This document shows, in pieces, positions 10,960-23,600 of a stretch of 64,000 nt of DNA (position 1 is the first letter of the stretch; every line of letters starts with the position of its first letter). Origin of the DNA: Owenia fusiformis (Eukaryota; Annelida; Polychaeta; Sabellida; Oweniidae); NCBI GenBank assembly GCA_903813345.2, contig CAIIXF020000011.1, forward strand, positions 24,236,166 through 24,300,165, given 5' to 3'. Both the position numbers and the translations under genes were made by a program. The notes beneath the pieces were generated by a model. The model was not told the origin of the DNA and made no database searches. It worked only from the letters and a program-made list of their open reading frames with translations.

Positions 10960-12382
10960 GATTGCAAGCAATCTTACGGAGGCCCTGTAGGCTTTTTTGA
11001 ACATTTAAAGGTCAGCCAAAGGTCAAATCTTAAATACAAGGACATATATGAACTCCAGGCATCTTGTAGATGATTTTTTAAAAAAAGTTTGGTCAATTTG
11101 AAGCAATGTGAAATTTGACCTTGAAAAATTTCAACATTAGACCTTTTTCAGTTTTTGAGGTCTAATATCTCAAAACTGGTGCAGAATTTTAATAGATAAT
11201 TAATTGTTATTATGTGTAAAACCTTTAGAGGAATATATATCCTGACTTTAATTCAAAAATATTGATTTGTAGTCACAAACTTTGAGAAACTTAGAAAACA
11301 CAGTTTGTGATCTTGTTTGATGACCTTGACCTTTGACCTTACAGGTTTTACTTTTTTAGACCTCAGTATATCTTTTCTGATTGAAGAAACCTAAATTTGA
11401 ATCCAGAAAATCAATTTGAAAAATTAACTTTTTTGACCTTTCGAAGGTCACTGAAGGTCAACTAAAGGTCATAGTTCAAAACTAAGGTCAGATTTGAGTT
11501 CCTGAGATCTTGTAGATGCTTTTTAAAAAAAAGTTTGGTCAATTTAGAGCAAGTTGAAATTTGACTTTGAAAAATTTTGAAATTTGACCTTTTTTCAGTT
11601 TTTGAGTTCTAATATCTCAAAACTGGAGCAAAATTTTAATAAATAGTCAATTGCTAATATGTGTAGAACCTTTAGAGAAATATATATTCTGACTTTCAGT
11701 AAAAAAAATTGATTTGTAGTCTCCAATTTTGAGAAACTTAGAAAACACAGTTTGTGATTTCGTTTGATGACCTTGACCTTTGACCTTGCAAATTTTACTT
11801 TTTTAGACCTCAGAAGATCTTTTGTGAATAAATATACCTAAATTTGAATCCAGAAAATCGATTTGAAAAATCAACTTTTTTGACCTTTCGGAGGTCACTG
11901 AAGGTCAACCAAAGGTCAAAAGTCAAAGGTAAGGTCAGATTTGGAATCCTGAGAACTTGTAGATGAGTTTTAAAAAAAAAATTGGTCAATTTGAAGCAAG
12001 TTGAAAAAAGACCTTTTTTGACCTTTTTTTGACCTTCAATATCTCAAAATCTAGGCAAAATTTCTCTAGACGGCAAATGGCTAAGACTAATAGAATACTA
12101 ATATCTATCTGTGTGCAAAAATTCAGCCAAAAATATTTAAGTGTAGTGTCAGGATTTGAGAAACTTGAAAAAACTTAGATTTGACCTAGATTTTGACCTT
12201 TGACCTTGACCTAGATAAAAATTCCTTTCCCGCCAAGTTCAGCCCAGGTCCCTAGTAGGACTATGTAGTACCTAGTTGAAAGGTAGTTGGAAGTAGGAGA
12301 AAAAGAGGGAGGAAGAATAAATAATAATAAAGAATAATAATATCTACAAAATTGATAGGAGGCCCCCCGATGGGACCTCCTA
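10960..12382. repeat. about 470-bp module repeated nearly three times inside the TIR element
   Basis: The sequence aaggtca...cttgtagatgatttttaaaaa...ggtcaatttgaagcaa recurs from about 11010, 11470 and 11930 with gradual decay, rich in the words TGACCTT and AAGGTCA. The block opens next to a short hairpin (agattgc/gcaatct, 10960) and ends with a hairpin of TAGGAGG and CCTCCTA arms near 12357-12382. It is related to the repeats at 26327-27408 and 57636-58626. Confidence 0.7.
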
Positions 12383-12389
12383 ATAAAAA

Positions 12390-13262
12390 ATGTAAAATAA
12401 CACACATAAAAATGGCCACCTACTACGCGAAGTGTCATGAGACAGTGTGCAAGGCTCATAAGTATTCACATATCAAATATGAACAAAATCGCTCCACTAC
12501 TTTTCAAGTTATAGTAAAAAATGGCGGCCTTTTTTCAAAATGCCGCCTACTACCCAAAGTGTCATTAGACAGTGTGCCAAGCTTATAGTCTTCACATATA
12601 AAAGAAAAAATGTAAAATAACACACGTAAAAATGGTGGCCATTTTTTAAAATGGCCGCCTACTATCCAAAATATCATTAGACATTGGGTCAAGCTTAAAG
12701 TATTCACATACCAAATATGAACAAAATCGCTCCACTACTTTTTGACTTACAGTAAATAATGTTAAATAACACACGTAAAAATGGCGGCCATTTTTCAAAA
12801 TGACCGCCTACTACCAAAAATGTCATAAGACATTGTGCTATGCTTAAAGTATTAACATACCAAATATGAACAAAATCGCTCAACTACTTTTCAAGTTAAA
12901 GCAAAAATCGTAAAATGACGTGCAAAGGCAGCCATTTTTCAAGATGGCTGCCATGTATTTCTTCTGTATTTACATTTCTAGCTTAATCAATGTCCTATAT
13001 AACTATTTTACATTTAAAACATATTGCTATTACAGTTTTATATGCAGTACCTAAACTACTGTAAAATCGGCACTAAAATGGCCGCCATTTTTAAATGAGC
13101 GGCCATTTTGAAAATCGGTTTTCGAGCAGAACTTCTCATCCCATTGGGTATATGTGTACAAAATATGAACAAAATCGGGCCAACGGTATTCGAGTTATTG
13201 CCCGGACGGACGGACGTGCGGAGGCGTTCCCTATATCCCTCCGAACTTCGTTCCATGGGATA
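12390..13262. repeat. tandem AAAATGGCGGCC modules with a CGGACGG tail
   Basis: About four copies of a roughly 120-150-bp unit share aaaatggcggccatttt, ctactacccaaaatgtcatta, and tcacatatcaaatatgaacaaaatcgct. The array ends at 13203-13262 with cggacggacggacg followed by ccctccgaacttcg, the same kind of terminal tag seen at 27310, 47930 and 58540. No protein is encoded. Confidence 0.65.
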
Positions 13263-13633
13263 ACAAACACAAACTCAAGAAAAACACAAACTTGTTTACT
13301 GAGAAATGAATACATTTCAAGGGCATAAAAAGGGATGACATACCAATTTGTAGTGATTACAAACACATATCTATACATTTTATACAATATATTTAAACAC
13401 ACAGCTATCATTCAAGGGTAAAAAATAAGAAAATAAACAATATATTTGTCATAATCAATAACACTGTCAATTTTGACGCACATCAAATTATCCGCCATTT
13501 CGTCTGATTCTGAATAGTACTTTCACACCCTTGTGATTGCTATTTGGATGTGTTTGTTTTTTCTGATTTACTTCTACTCAAAATCGTGCAAGCAAGGGGT
13601 CGCAAAACAAAGAATCTACTTCTTATGGCCTTA

Positions 13634-14520
13634 CAATAATCTTTAAATGGAACAAGAATGCAAAAATGAAGGAACCGGAAATCCCCAGGAATAGTTCTGA
13701 CACGGAATCTCATATGGCTGTATGGGATTTTTTGAATATCAATTCTATTCCCTGTTTATTTCCCGAGGAAAACATGTTATCATTTATGGAATTAAAAGTA
13801 TTCAATTACATGTCGTGTAGACCCCCGGAGCTTGATTTGTAGCAAAAAGATCGACTTGCAGCCAGCACGCTGGTAACGTTGCGCCTTTGTCAATAGATCT
13901 CATGCGTACAGCGTATCAGTTCGAAAAAATCGAAAACCAAACAATTTGAATTTTGCCATACAGCCGTCTGGCCGTAGGCTACCAATATTGCGCCAGTTAT
14001 AAAGAAATGCCATTTATCAAAAAGAAAGTTAACAATTTTGAAGTATATGTTTATTACAGTAATATGTTTGATTTGAATTAAAGGATTAATATATTTGTAC
14101 TTTTTTCTGACATCCACAATGTACAGGTTTTTTTTTCCAAATCAACAAGCCAAATCCTGGTTTTTGTTTGTTTTTTGTTTATATTCATTTATTGTTTTTA
14201 CACATTTTACTTAACACCACAAATAAAATGTTATTTAAGTTAGATGATTATTCTGTCATATCTGTACAATACCAGTAATTCATTAATAGCATTCAATCCT
14301 TCAGTTTCAATTTGACAGCATTTTCAATATCTAGTGTCTCTCAGTATGTAGTGCAGCATGGAAATACATAAACACTTGTCTGGTTGATTTAACTGTCTAA
14401 TTTGTCCACAATACATTGTATTTGTAGCACAAGATTTCTAAAAATATTCAATTACTTTTTTCTGCCCAATCACATACAACAATTTCCTTTCATTCATTTT
14501 CATTTTACAATTCTTTACTC
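13634..14520. other. intergenic 3' flank of LTN1, no gene seen
   Basis: AT-rich, T-rich sequence with no supportable gene. Minus-strand poly(A)-signal words (TTTATT) occur at 14188-14193, which could serve a longer LTN1 transcript. Confidence 0.4.
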
Positions 14521-14526
14521 TTTATT
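14521..14526 (-). terminator. candidate LTN1 poly(A) signal
   Basis: TTTATT on the plus strand reads AATAAA on the LTN1 strand, 70 bp downstream of the stop codon at 14596-14598. It is the first canonical signal after the stop. Confidence 0.5.
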
Positions 14527-14595
14527 GCTTTTTTATTTTTCACTTGGTTTGGTTTTCCCCACTGGTTGTAGCTGCTATATCAATGCAGTCCAACT

Positions 14596-17500
14596 TTAGA
14601 AGAGGTTTCTACATAGTGGGCATGTGGAATTGTTACTGGTGTTGAACCACTTATACTGCAAAACAAAATCATAATTAGTAAGTTAAAGTCAGCCAGCAAT
14701 ATTTTAAGGATGTTCCCTGGAAGTTAAGAATATTTTGTGATATAGTATTAAATTTTGGCATCACACATGGTAACCAAGACTATTGTGTTTATAGAAACCA
14801 CGAAAGTCATCATCATTCTGAATCTTGATAAAGTTACAAATTGAAAGTTGATAAGTTTATTTCATTTATGAAAAGAAGAGAACACACTACTTTGAATTAC
14901 ATAGCAATATTGGTGAACTGAAAGAACATGCCAAATAATTTTTAGATTATACAATGACTGCAAATGTGACACAAAATATGTAAGGAGGCAAGAGCACAAC
15001 AAGAACATGAAGTAGAAACATGTTCCCTTACTTAGTTATCTTGTCTGTTCTGAGTCAACCAGCTACCAAAATACAGGTAAGGGAACTTAAAGATCTTACC
15101 AGACAAGCAGAATGGAACTTCTTCTTGCATGTTTTGCATTGTAACTTGGGTAGTTGACAAGTTGTCATGTGGATAACAGCAAAGCATATCATACAATCCT
15201 CAACGCCTTCAAACCTCTTGTCCACATTACGCTTCCAGAGTGACAGTCCATCTATTATCGATCCATTCTGCAATGAAATAAAACAAGGATGGGCATTAAC
15301 ATGCAAACTGTCACCAGATGGTGATTCTGAAGGGTAAAAAGTGTTAGTCACCATTTTGACAAATAGTACAATTTTTAACTGTTTTCTTTTGGATTTGAAT
15401 GAATCAATTCCTTTAGCTTGGAAATTAGATTTGCACATAAATAATGTTAAGTGGTTTTGTAAGTAGCTTTGTAATGCTGGGTGCAATTTGATAGGTGAAG
15501 TTTGAAGGCTACACAATTGTTGCGGAGATTCTCTGTTTAATGCACGTAATGATTAGTTTTTAATGAATCATTTGATGAACTTTGATATCCTGTTTAGTCA
15601 ATCAGCTTCAACATGTTTGAGGAGCTTGTGTACCTGATGAGCTAAAAATTTGGTGAGCTGCAACATCCAATTGCGCCATTGTGTCATTGCTACTCCATGT
15701 TTCTTCTCACTTGTTACTGTAATAGTTGAAAGGGGATGGTTCCTTGGGAGGGCAATAACTAGCTCTATTGTTAACTCTTCTTTCTCATACGTGGCTATGA
15801 CCTCCCTTGCTGTGGGCCTGGCTCGAATCTACAAATGTACGGACATAAATAATGATGTCACCTGTTTACTCTATTGTATAGTACTATGTACTTTGTATAC
15901 GAGTAGTTATGTTATTAAGGAGTAAATTGAAATGGATTAAAACAAATTACGAAAACAATAAAATAACATTCAGTACTGTAGGAAATGAAACTTCTCAATA
16001 CTTATGCAATTCTAAATGCAATATCCTACGATGCATGATGTTAAGGTTATTTTCAGAATGTAAAACATCAAGTGATAAACTTCATGTAAGCAATTGTAAT
16101 GATTCAGTATTCCTTGTATTCTAATCAACATGCTTTGCAATAAATGTATTTACTTGTTCAAGTTTATCCAAAAATACAACATACCGATAGATTTTCTAAC
16201 TTTGTTTCTTCATTTCGTACTGCTTGAATCTCAGCACTGCACAGAAGTGGACTAACATGATCTGCTGTGTATCTAAAATGACAAAAGAAACTGGGACTTA
16301 GGGAGGGCTGAGTATGAGAATGGATATATTTGTGCATGAAGTCAGTGTGTAATTAATCATTCTTCTTGGCCTGGGTGAAAAGCAGATCCATTGCTGTTTG
16401 TATGCCTCTTGCTTTACAAAACGTTGTTTAAAGGGTACATCAACAGAATCTTTTGTAAAGTCTTTTACATTCTCACTTGCAGAAGCTTCTGGTCTTGTTA
16501 CATTCCTTGATCTTCTTTCCTTTATTACATGATCTCCAATAAAGAATTAACTTTTTGATTGTAGAAACTGATTATTATTGCTGTTATCTCTAAGAGAGAA
16601 TGCATGATTCTGATTGTTCCCATAGTCATATTATTCATTATTAAATCATCATCATTAAATATGATTAAAGATCACATATAAACTTCAGCAGCATCTTTTC
16701 ATCCGTCATATTACCAACTGTTAATTTATAAATCCAGTTGTGCTCACATCAACATGTGGTGAAGCCAGTGTAAGTGCAAACACCCTTGAGGCCACAAGTG
16801 TTCAACTTATACAAGTAGAGGTTCATGATCAATGTGAAATCAAGGAGTATGTGAATTTCAAAAGATTGCACTTGCGTCAGTGTTCTCTCCAGGATTTTTT
16901 CTCAAGTGGGTACATAATTATTATTTTCGGTATTTAGACTAAACAATTTTTCTCATTTTCAAGTGGGTGCAAATGGTTTTTCAAGCGGGTGGAAACCAAT
17001 TGTTAAAATATCAAGTGGGTGCATCACCCACTTGTTTAATGCTGTAGAGATCACTACAGATGTTCTAACTAAGTTTTTACTGTACCTGTCAACTAATGCA
17101 GCTGTAGATTTATCCAGACCACTCCACCAATGCCTTGCCATCACTGGGAGGTCTTGAAGAGCATCATAGTATACAGAGCATGACAGATGCTCCAAGTCCT
17201 CATGGAGACAAGGAGCTAGATGGGAGAAATAAATAAAACATAAATATGGAAATGGAATAGTATACATAAGTGCCATAAAAGTATTGAGCAAAAGGTATTA
17301 TAAAACACAGAAAAACTAGAACAAGGCATTAGAATGCAAAATGTCACTACCAGCCATTTGTTACATTCACCCACAGCCAAATGTCCAAAACAATTCAAAA
17401 AAGTTGTAGTGGTGACATAAAAATGAACACAAAGAGTTAAAGATCATCATCACTCATGTCACTTGTGACCATTAGTGTTCCTCCATTGTTTGAGAAATTC

Positions 17501-20500
17501 ATTAGACTGGGCCGCTCGTTTCATTACTTGATTTGATATACATGTATATAATTTTTGTTTGGACATGTAATTTCTAGGTAGTTTAGATACCATGTCTTCC
17601 CATTTTGTAAAATATAAGTCTTGCATACATATCACTTTCAGTTGGGATAAATGAAATATACCTTTAATATCCAGGATAGCACTAGTACCAAACATATTCT
17701 GTGATGCCATCTTTCCTTTTGGCGACAGTACTGTCATGGGAGAGGATCCCTTGACTTGCGAGAACTGACAGGTGCGGCTAGGATCATCTGGCATGATGCA
17801 GAAGAGGTTGGAGAGGAGTCTGGATACGGAGCCATTGTCACGCAAAGCATTGGCATACTGGGCTCGATTCTATGAAAAAAGTGTGTACATGCATATCGTT
17901 TTTTGGATGTAGTGTACATAGTTTTGAAAAAGTACATTCAAAACTAAATTCAAACAGTGATGAGTTCTAGTTCGCAGTATCAGAAAAAATACTTTATAAT
18001 TGCTAATTCATTTCACTGATTCAAATGAAGATTTAAAATGTGGCTGATAATCCTTGGAGGGGTCTAGGACAATATCATAACCAGTACATGAACACTTTAC
18101 TTCCCCATTAAACAAATGAGACACAATTTGACATTCATTTCATTTCTCTATCTTTTGAGAAGGTTCCCATGAATATCATTCAGGATTATGCTCTCTGAAT
18201 AAAAATAAGTGTCCATGAATAAATGGTATAAAAATCTGCAATGCTCCATGTATAAAAAAAAAACATGGTTCAAAAATTTTATTCACCTCAGCAGTTGCTC
18301 CCTTGAAGAAAGCCAACAATAATTTCCACACTAAATGGTAGCCTATCGCATAGTTATACTCTTCTATGTGTGGGTCAATCTGTAAACAGTCTCCTACTTT
18401 GACCCCCTGTAAGATCACCTGCATTGCATGGGATGTTGTGTCTAGAATCTGCATTAGTGCTGAAGGTAGGGGCCTGCAAAATAGATATACTCACGTGACA
18501 TGTGGATTCTTTGCAATGAAAGGTTGTTGATTAAATTTCAACATGGGTCATTTTTTCCTTTTTTTACCTTATCTTTCACCTAGTAATGACATTGAGGAAA
18601 AAGCTAATTTCATTATGGTTTAGTTCCCCTCCTCTTATAATGAAATTTGAAAAGCTGATTTACCTTTCAACTTTTCAATGAACATTCTCATGATATGATC
18701 ATTACCTCCTTCCCCCTAATGAAATTAACCAATCCATAACTTTTAATATTTTGACACCAAGAATATATTTTTCACTTTCCACTACTTTCCGTCATAATTT
18801 GAGCTTAAAATTATGACTATAGTATAATTATGACTATATAGAGTATTACTTGTCGTGGGATCACTCACCTTGTCTCCTTATCTTCCTCACTTTCTGTTGT
18901 GGTGTTGTATGTTGCTAAGACAGGCATGAATCTAAAACAAACAAAAAAAAACATGAAAAATGAAACCTAAAATCTTAAAATATGATTGGTAATTGATGAA
19001 AGATGAACAAGCACATGGTAATTTAGTCTTCAGAGTTATTAATTATACCCTTAGCATCAAGAGATGCTTTAAAAGACTAGGGATACAGATAATCAATTTT
19101 GTTATGCCACCGTAAACTCAACGATTCTTTGTGTTTTATTTGGCTAGGAAATGTAATGTCATGGAAAGACTTGGTTTAAAATCAGTTGTGGAAGAAATTA
19201 TTTCATCAAAATCTTGTTCTCAAAAGTACTCAAAAGCTCATCTATAGAACTTTTATTCAAATGTAATTTAATTTTAATCAATTTGAATATCAATGTAAAT
19301 GTAGCCTATATAATAGTTATCTACCTGAGCAGTAACTTGTAGGCCGTAAGTTGTACAGCGTATTGTCTTGTCACCAATAGAGGGCATAAGTGGTTCAATA
19401 ATGTCTGTACATCATGAGGCAACCCATCTTCCTGTGTGGCGATTAGTTTGGCTGGGAGCTGGTGATTCTTTATATGATCAACAGGGCAGAATGAGATCGC
19501 TTCTCCCAAACTTTTTATGACCAAACTAGTCTGTATACTGCTGTCAGAAGTTCCTATAAAATGCAATAATCTCATATTTTTATAAAAAAATATTATAATC
19601 TTACATAATATATATTTCAAAAATGCAAAAAACAAACTTAGTTTAGATAGGGGAAGGGGGTAAATGATGATTTCAGTAGTCATTATATGGGGAGGGTCAA
19701 ATCATAATGAAATTAACTTTGTTTTCTACAACTCACAATTTGGATGTATGTTTATGCTTTATATAAAAAACTTTTTCATTGAAAATAACCAAATACTGGT
19801 ACTATGGGGCATAATACATGGTATAATGGCATGCAATAGCAAGGGGGATAAGCTCATAATATTGCTGGATATATTCAAATAAGTGTATTCCCTATTGTCT
19901 GATCAACCCTGACATCTTTTCAAGTAGCTAAAACTTAATTTCACATACAAGTATTTCCTTTCTACACTCATTCGTACCAATCAATTCCACAAATAGTGGT
20001 AACAGCACACTGTATGCTCCCTGACTGAAAAATTCATTCCATTCCATGACTAGATTGGCCGGTAGATTTGCAGTTGGGTTGTCTGTGACTCTGTCCATAC
20101 TTTCAGACACCTTACTTAGGAATGAGAAGGATGCTACACTGAATACACTGCTTGCAAGCTCACTTGGTTTGTCTGATAGACCTTCATGGGCACTCTGCAA
20201 ATAAACAGTAAATAACTTTGTGAAAATCGATTGGCCAATCAGAATCTTGCATCCTTCTCGACTTTCCCCTTTTCGAGGGCACACACATGCCAAATATTTG
20301 TTTCGATTCATACATAAAGATAAGCACAGCCTTCTTCATATATTAAAAAGGCAATAACACAAAACGCAAAATGTCACCACCTGCCATTTGTTACAGATGA
20401 CTTATGAATACCAAACACCAACTACCAAACATTATTTTCAAAAATGATGGAGACCATAACAGTATGTCCACTTGTGGTAGTGATATTAAAATAATGTGTG

Positions 20501-20685
20501 TATGTTAAATATCCTGACTAAAGATGTCTCTAGTGCTCACCTGTATCCAAGCAACCATACTACACATGATGAAATCCCAGTGAGTCTCTGTTAACTTATC
20601 TGTCAGTTTAGTTAACATCATCTCTAGATATCTCATTAGTTGTAAATTAAACTGCATTACAGGCCATGCTACATCAGTTGGGCTC
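14596..20685 (-). CDS. LTN1: LTN1 exons 19-29 (C-terminal scaffold, RWD and RING)
   Basis: Exons in transcript order: 20685-20541, 20194-19978, 19553-19325, 18931-18869, 18473-18287, 17869-17662, 17215-17086, 16272-16185, 15828-15634, 15267-15100, 14655-14596. Exons 26-27 (about residues 1629-1723) give the RWD domain with [20 protein letters not shown] and QWRNWMLQL. Exons 28-29 (1724-1798) give the RING: CMIC (Cys1748, Cys1751), [12 protein letters not shown], then across the last intron [15 protein letters not shown] and the stop after NLF. This is the C-x2-C ... C-x2-C-x4-H-x2-C ... C-x2-C pattern that recruits the E2. All ligands are intact, so the ligase should be active. Confidence 0.93.
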
Positions 20686-23600
20686 CTGGAAGTAAAATAA
20701 ACAACATTTTAGAATGGGACAGCATCTTTTCCAATCAATCGAGGTTGGGCCATGCAGCCGAAGGTGAGCCATACAACCGAAGGTAAGCCGTACAACCGAA
20801 TTTTGCCGATTCAATCTGATGGAAAATGCCGAGCCTGTATTTTTGACCAATTAGAGACGTCCTCTTCACATTCGTGGTACCCTCGGCCAACTTCGTTTGC
20901 AAAGAAAAGCTTCGGCAATCTTCGGCAATCTCCGGCTTTTCTTGAGGAATCTTCGGTTGATTGCCAAAAGTCGACACCCATTTTAGAATGGTATATTCAA
21001 ATGTTTAAAGCTCCTAAAGGAATTCACATGTATCGGGATATGTTATCTTAATCTATTTAAAACACATTAATTCTATGTCTGTACTCTTATGATCAGAATT
21101 TTATATCTATTCTTGGTTACTATGGTGATCTTTAATCATAAGTTTAGTTGATGTGATTTTAATATTATATCATGTATTTTCCACTTAACTCTACCAGATG
21201 TCTATATGATGATGATCTATAATCTATAATATATATCTATATCTATATCTATAATCTCATGTTTATTTCATGTCGTGACCTTATCTAATGGCAAGTTATA
21301 TGAAATATTTATCAGTGTTAAAATGCATTTGAACATCTCAGTGATATATTTTTGTCTTAACATCATGAGTTTTTTATTGCTTTATTGTACTAACAATAGT
21401 ACCATATATCATAAGTTGAAATGATTTATTAATAAAAACAATTGTGTCTGACCCTTCTAAGCCACTAGTATGTGTACAAGGTCAGGACATACTACTTGTA
21501 CAATTGACTCCCACACACATTCATGAATAAACCATGACAGTAAAATCTGTGTATAGTCAACATTTTTGCTGAGAAAAGTGGTAGGTGTTCACAACAGCCA
21601 GGGTTTGATTTTGCAGCTTTTTTGCTGTATCATATATAGAGAACAAACTGTTAGCCAGTTTGTACAGTGTAAAAAGCAATTATGACAAAGCATGTGTCCA
21701 AGAGGAGGGAAAGCCCCAGAGTTTAAAGATGACAGACATAATTACCTCTCTTGCTTACCACCTTCGTTCGTTCAAATTTTCAAATATTACACTTCGATGG
21801 GATGTTTTAATTGACATAGGCATATTCCGTACACCTTTCCTTATCTTGATGTGAAATGAGAAGCTATGATATTGGTTAAAACGCCAGAAATGAACATAAT
21901 ATTATTCGAAGCGTATTCCGAAAATTTTGAAACCGCCATTGATGACGTCATTTGTTTGTTGACTTTTGACCAATCAGCGACGATGTCATCTCAATACAGA
22001 TTTACATTATAAGCGTATGTCATCTTTGAACCCTGGTGTTTCTCCCCCTCTGCATGTGTCCTGTTCTACAAAAAAAACTTTTTGAATCACAACTGTTTCA
22101 AGAGAACTGGATACCAAAATCTCAAATTGACCATTTTTAACTTATTTTTGGCAGGTAAAGTAAATGGCTTAATTCTTAAAAGACAGTCATAGGCTTATAT
22201 CTGATTTAGTGTTCATCATATGCAGGATCATTAAATCAATTTTACCAAGATTTGGTGTTCACTGTACATAGTAAGAATGTACTTTAACATGGGGGACAAT
22301 GGGAGAAAAAGGTTTTACCAAATAACAACAATCGCTGTAGATTGTGGTTCACGAGAGAGGTGTTCACTTACACATGTTTTAATGTATACTGAAGAACAAA
22401 TAAAATTTAATCCTTTAAGAACTGTAATGTTTGCAAGAAATATATACATTTTTCATTTACTGTGAACTTTATACATCAGCGATGATAATCAAATGTAACC
22501 ATATTTGGAAATGTTTAAATATGCAAAAATATACAAATGTACATGTACATTTATGTTGGATATTTCTGACAGTTTTCCTTCGAGATAGTTAAGACTTAAA
22601 ATCATCTTTAAATGAACATAGTACGTTAAATGAGGCTGCAAATCTTATCACCATGTCTAGGCCATTAATTACCCTGTAGCATAGTAGTAATTCCTACCCT
22701 CTGATAGTGATAATCAATTTTACAGCTGATATTGATAAGATGTTAATTACCCCCAAAGTAGCTATCATAGGTTTTCAGGGGCCTTTGTAACTCATACATG
22801 GGACAATGCAACCCTAACACCCAATCAAAATTGTCCTTTTTAGTGATGAATCATGGGAGAAATTTCACTTTGAAGAGCTTAACTGTGGAAAGGGTAATTC
22901 TGATTGGATGGTTCAATTTTGATCAACTTTATCCGTTGAAGATGAAAAGATAATGATCCGTCTTTAAAAGAACTCAAACCGAATTCATGAAAAGGGTATC
23001 TATCAATAGGCCTTGAAACTATAAATTGCTCTGATTTCACATAAATTCTATTATCTTAATGTGTTTTAATTACAGAGGTCTAAAGTATGATGGTGTGTGC
23101 TATTTTCGCATTTGTTGGATTCCTGATTGTTGAACAAGGTACGTTTAAAGCAAAAGCATTCATCTTAAGAGGATTTTAGGATTGTTATTTATTAAAGCAA
23201 TTCATTGGCTGGGTACAGATATATATTAGGCAAGGGGTGAGAGGCTTGATGTTATCTGAGATTTTTTGTAGTAAATTCAAAAAGCACAAAAGAATATACT
23301 TTATTCACCATATGAGTACATATTGTAGAGCTATTGTTTTGGTGTGAAAATAGAGTTAAGTTTGCATATGAAATGGAAACGAAAACGTATATGTTTCAAT
23401 CCCCCATATATTTTGCATGTATCTTTTTTGCTTAAATAACCATTCAGCTGGGTATCTGAAATAGACTAAAGCACTCAAAGTGCATACAAAAGTATGTGCA
23501 CTTGACACATTCTTGCCCATAGCCAGCTTTTACCAGGGGGGGGGGAGCTTTTTACCAGGGGGGAGCTTTTTCACAATTTTGGCTAAAAATCATGCGAAAA

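Larger units (their letters stand above)
10597..13630. mobile_element. 3-kb non-autonomous TIR element (PIF/Harbinger-like ends)
   Basis: The left end, GGCCATAAGAAATAGATTC at 10597, is the inverse of the right end that finishes CTTCTTATGGCC at 13630. TTA flanks both sides (10594-10596 and 13631-13633), a 3-bp target duplication as in PIF/Harbinger elements. A short relative with the same ends lies at 25255-25593. No transposase frame is present; the interior is filled by tandem modules (10960-12382 and 12390-13262). The superfamily call is inference from the target duplication. Confidence 0.7.
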
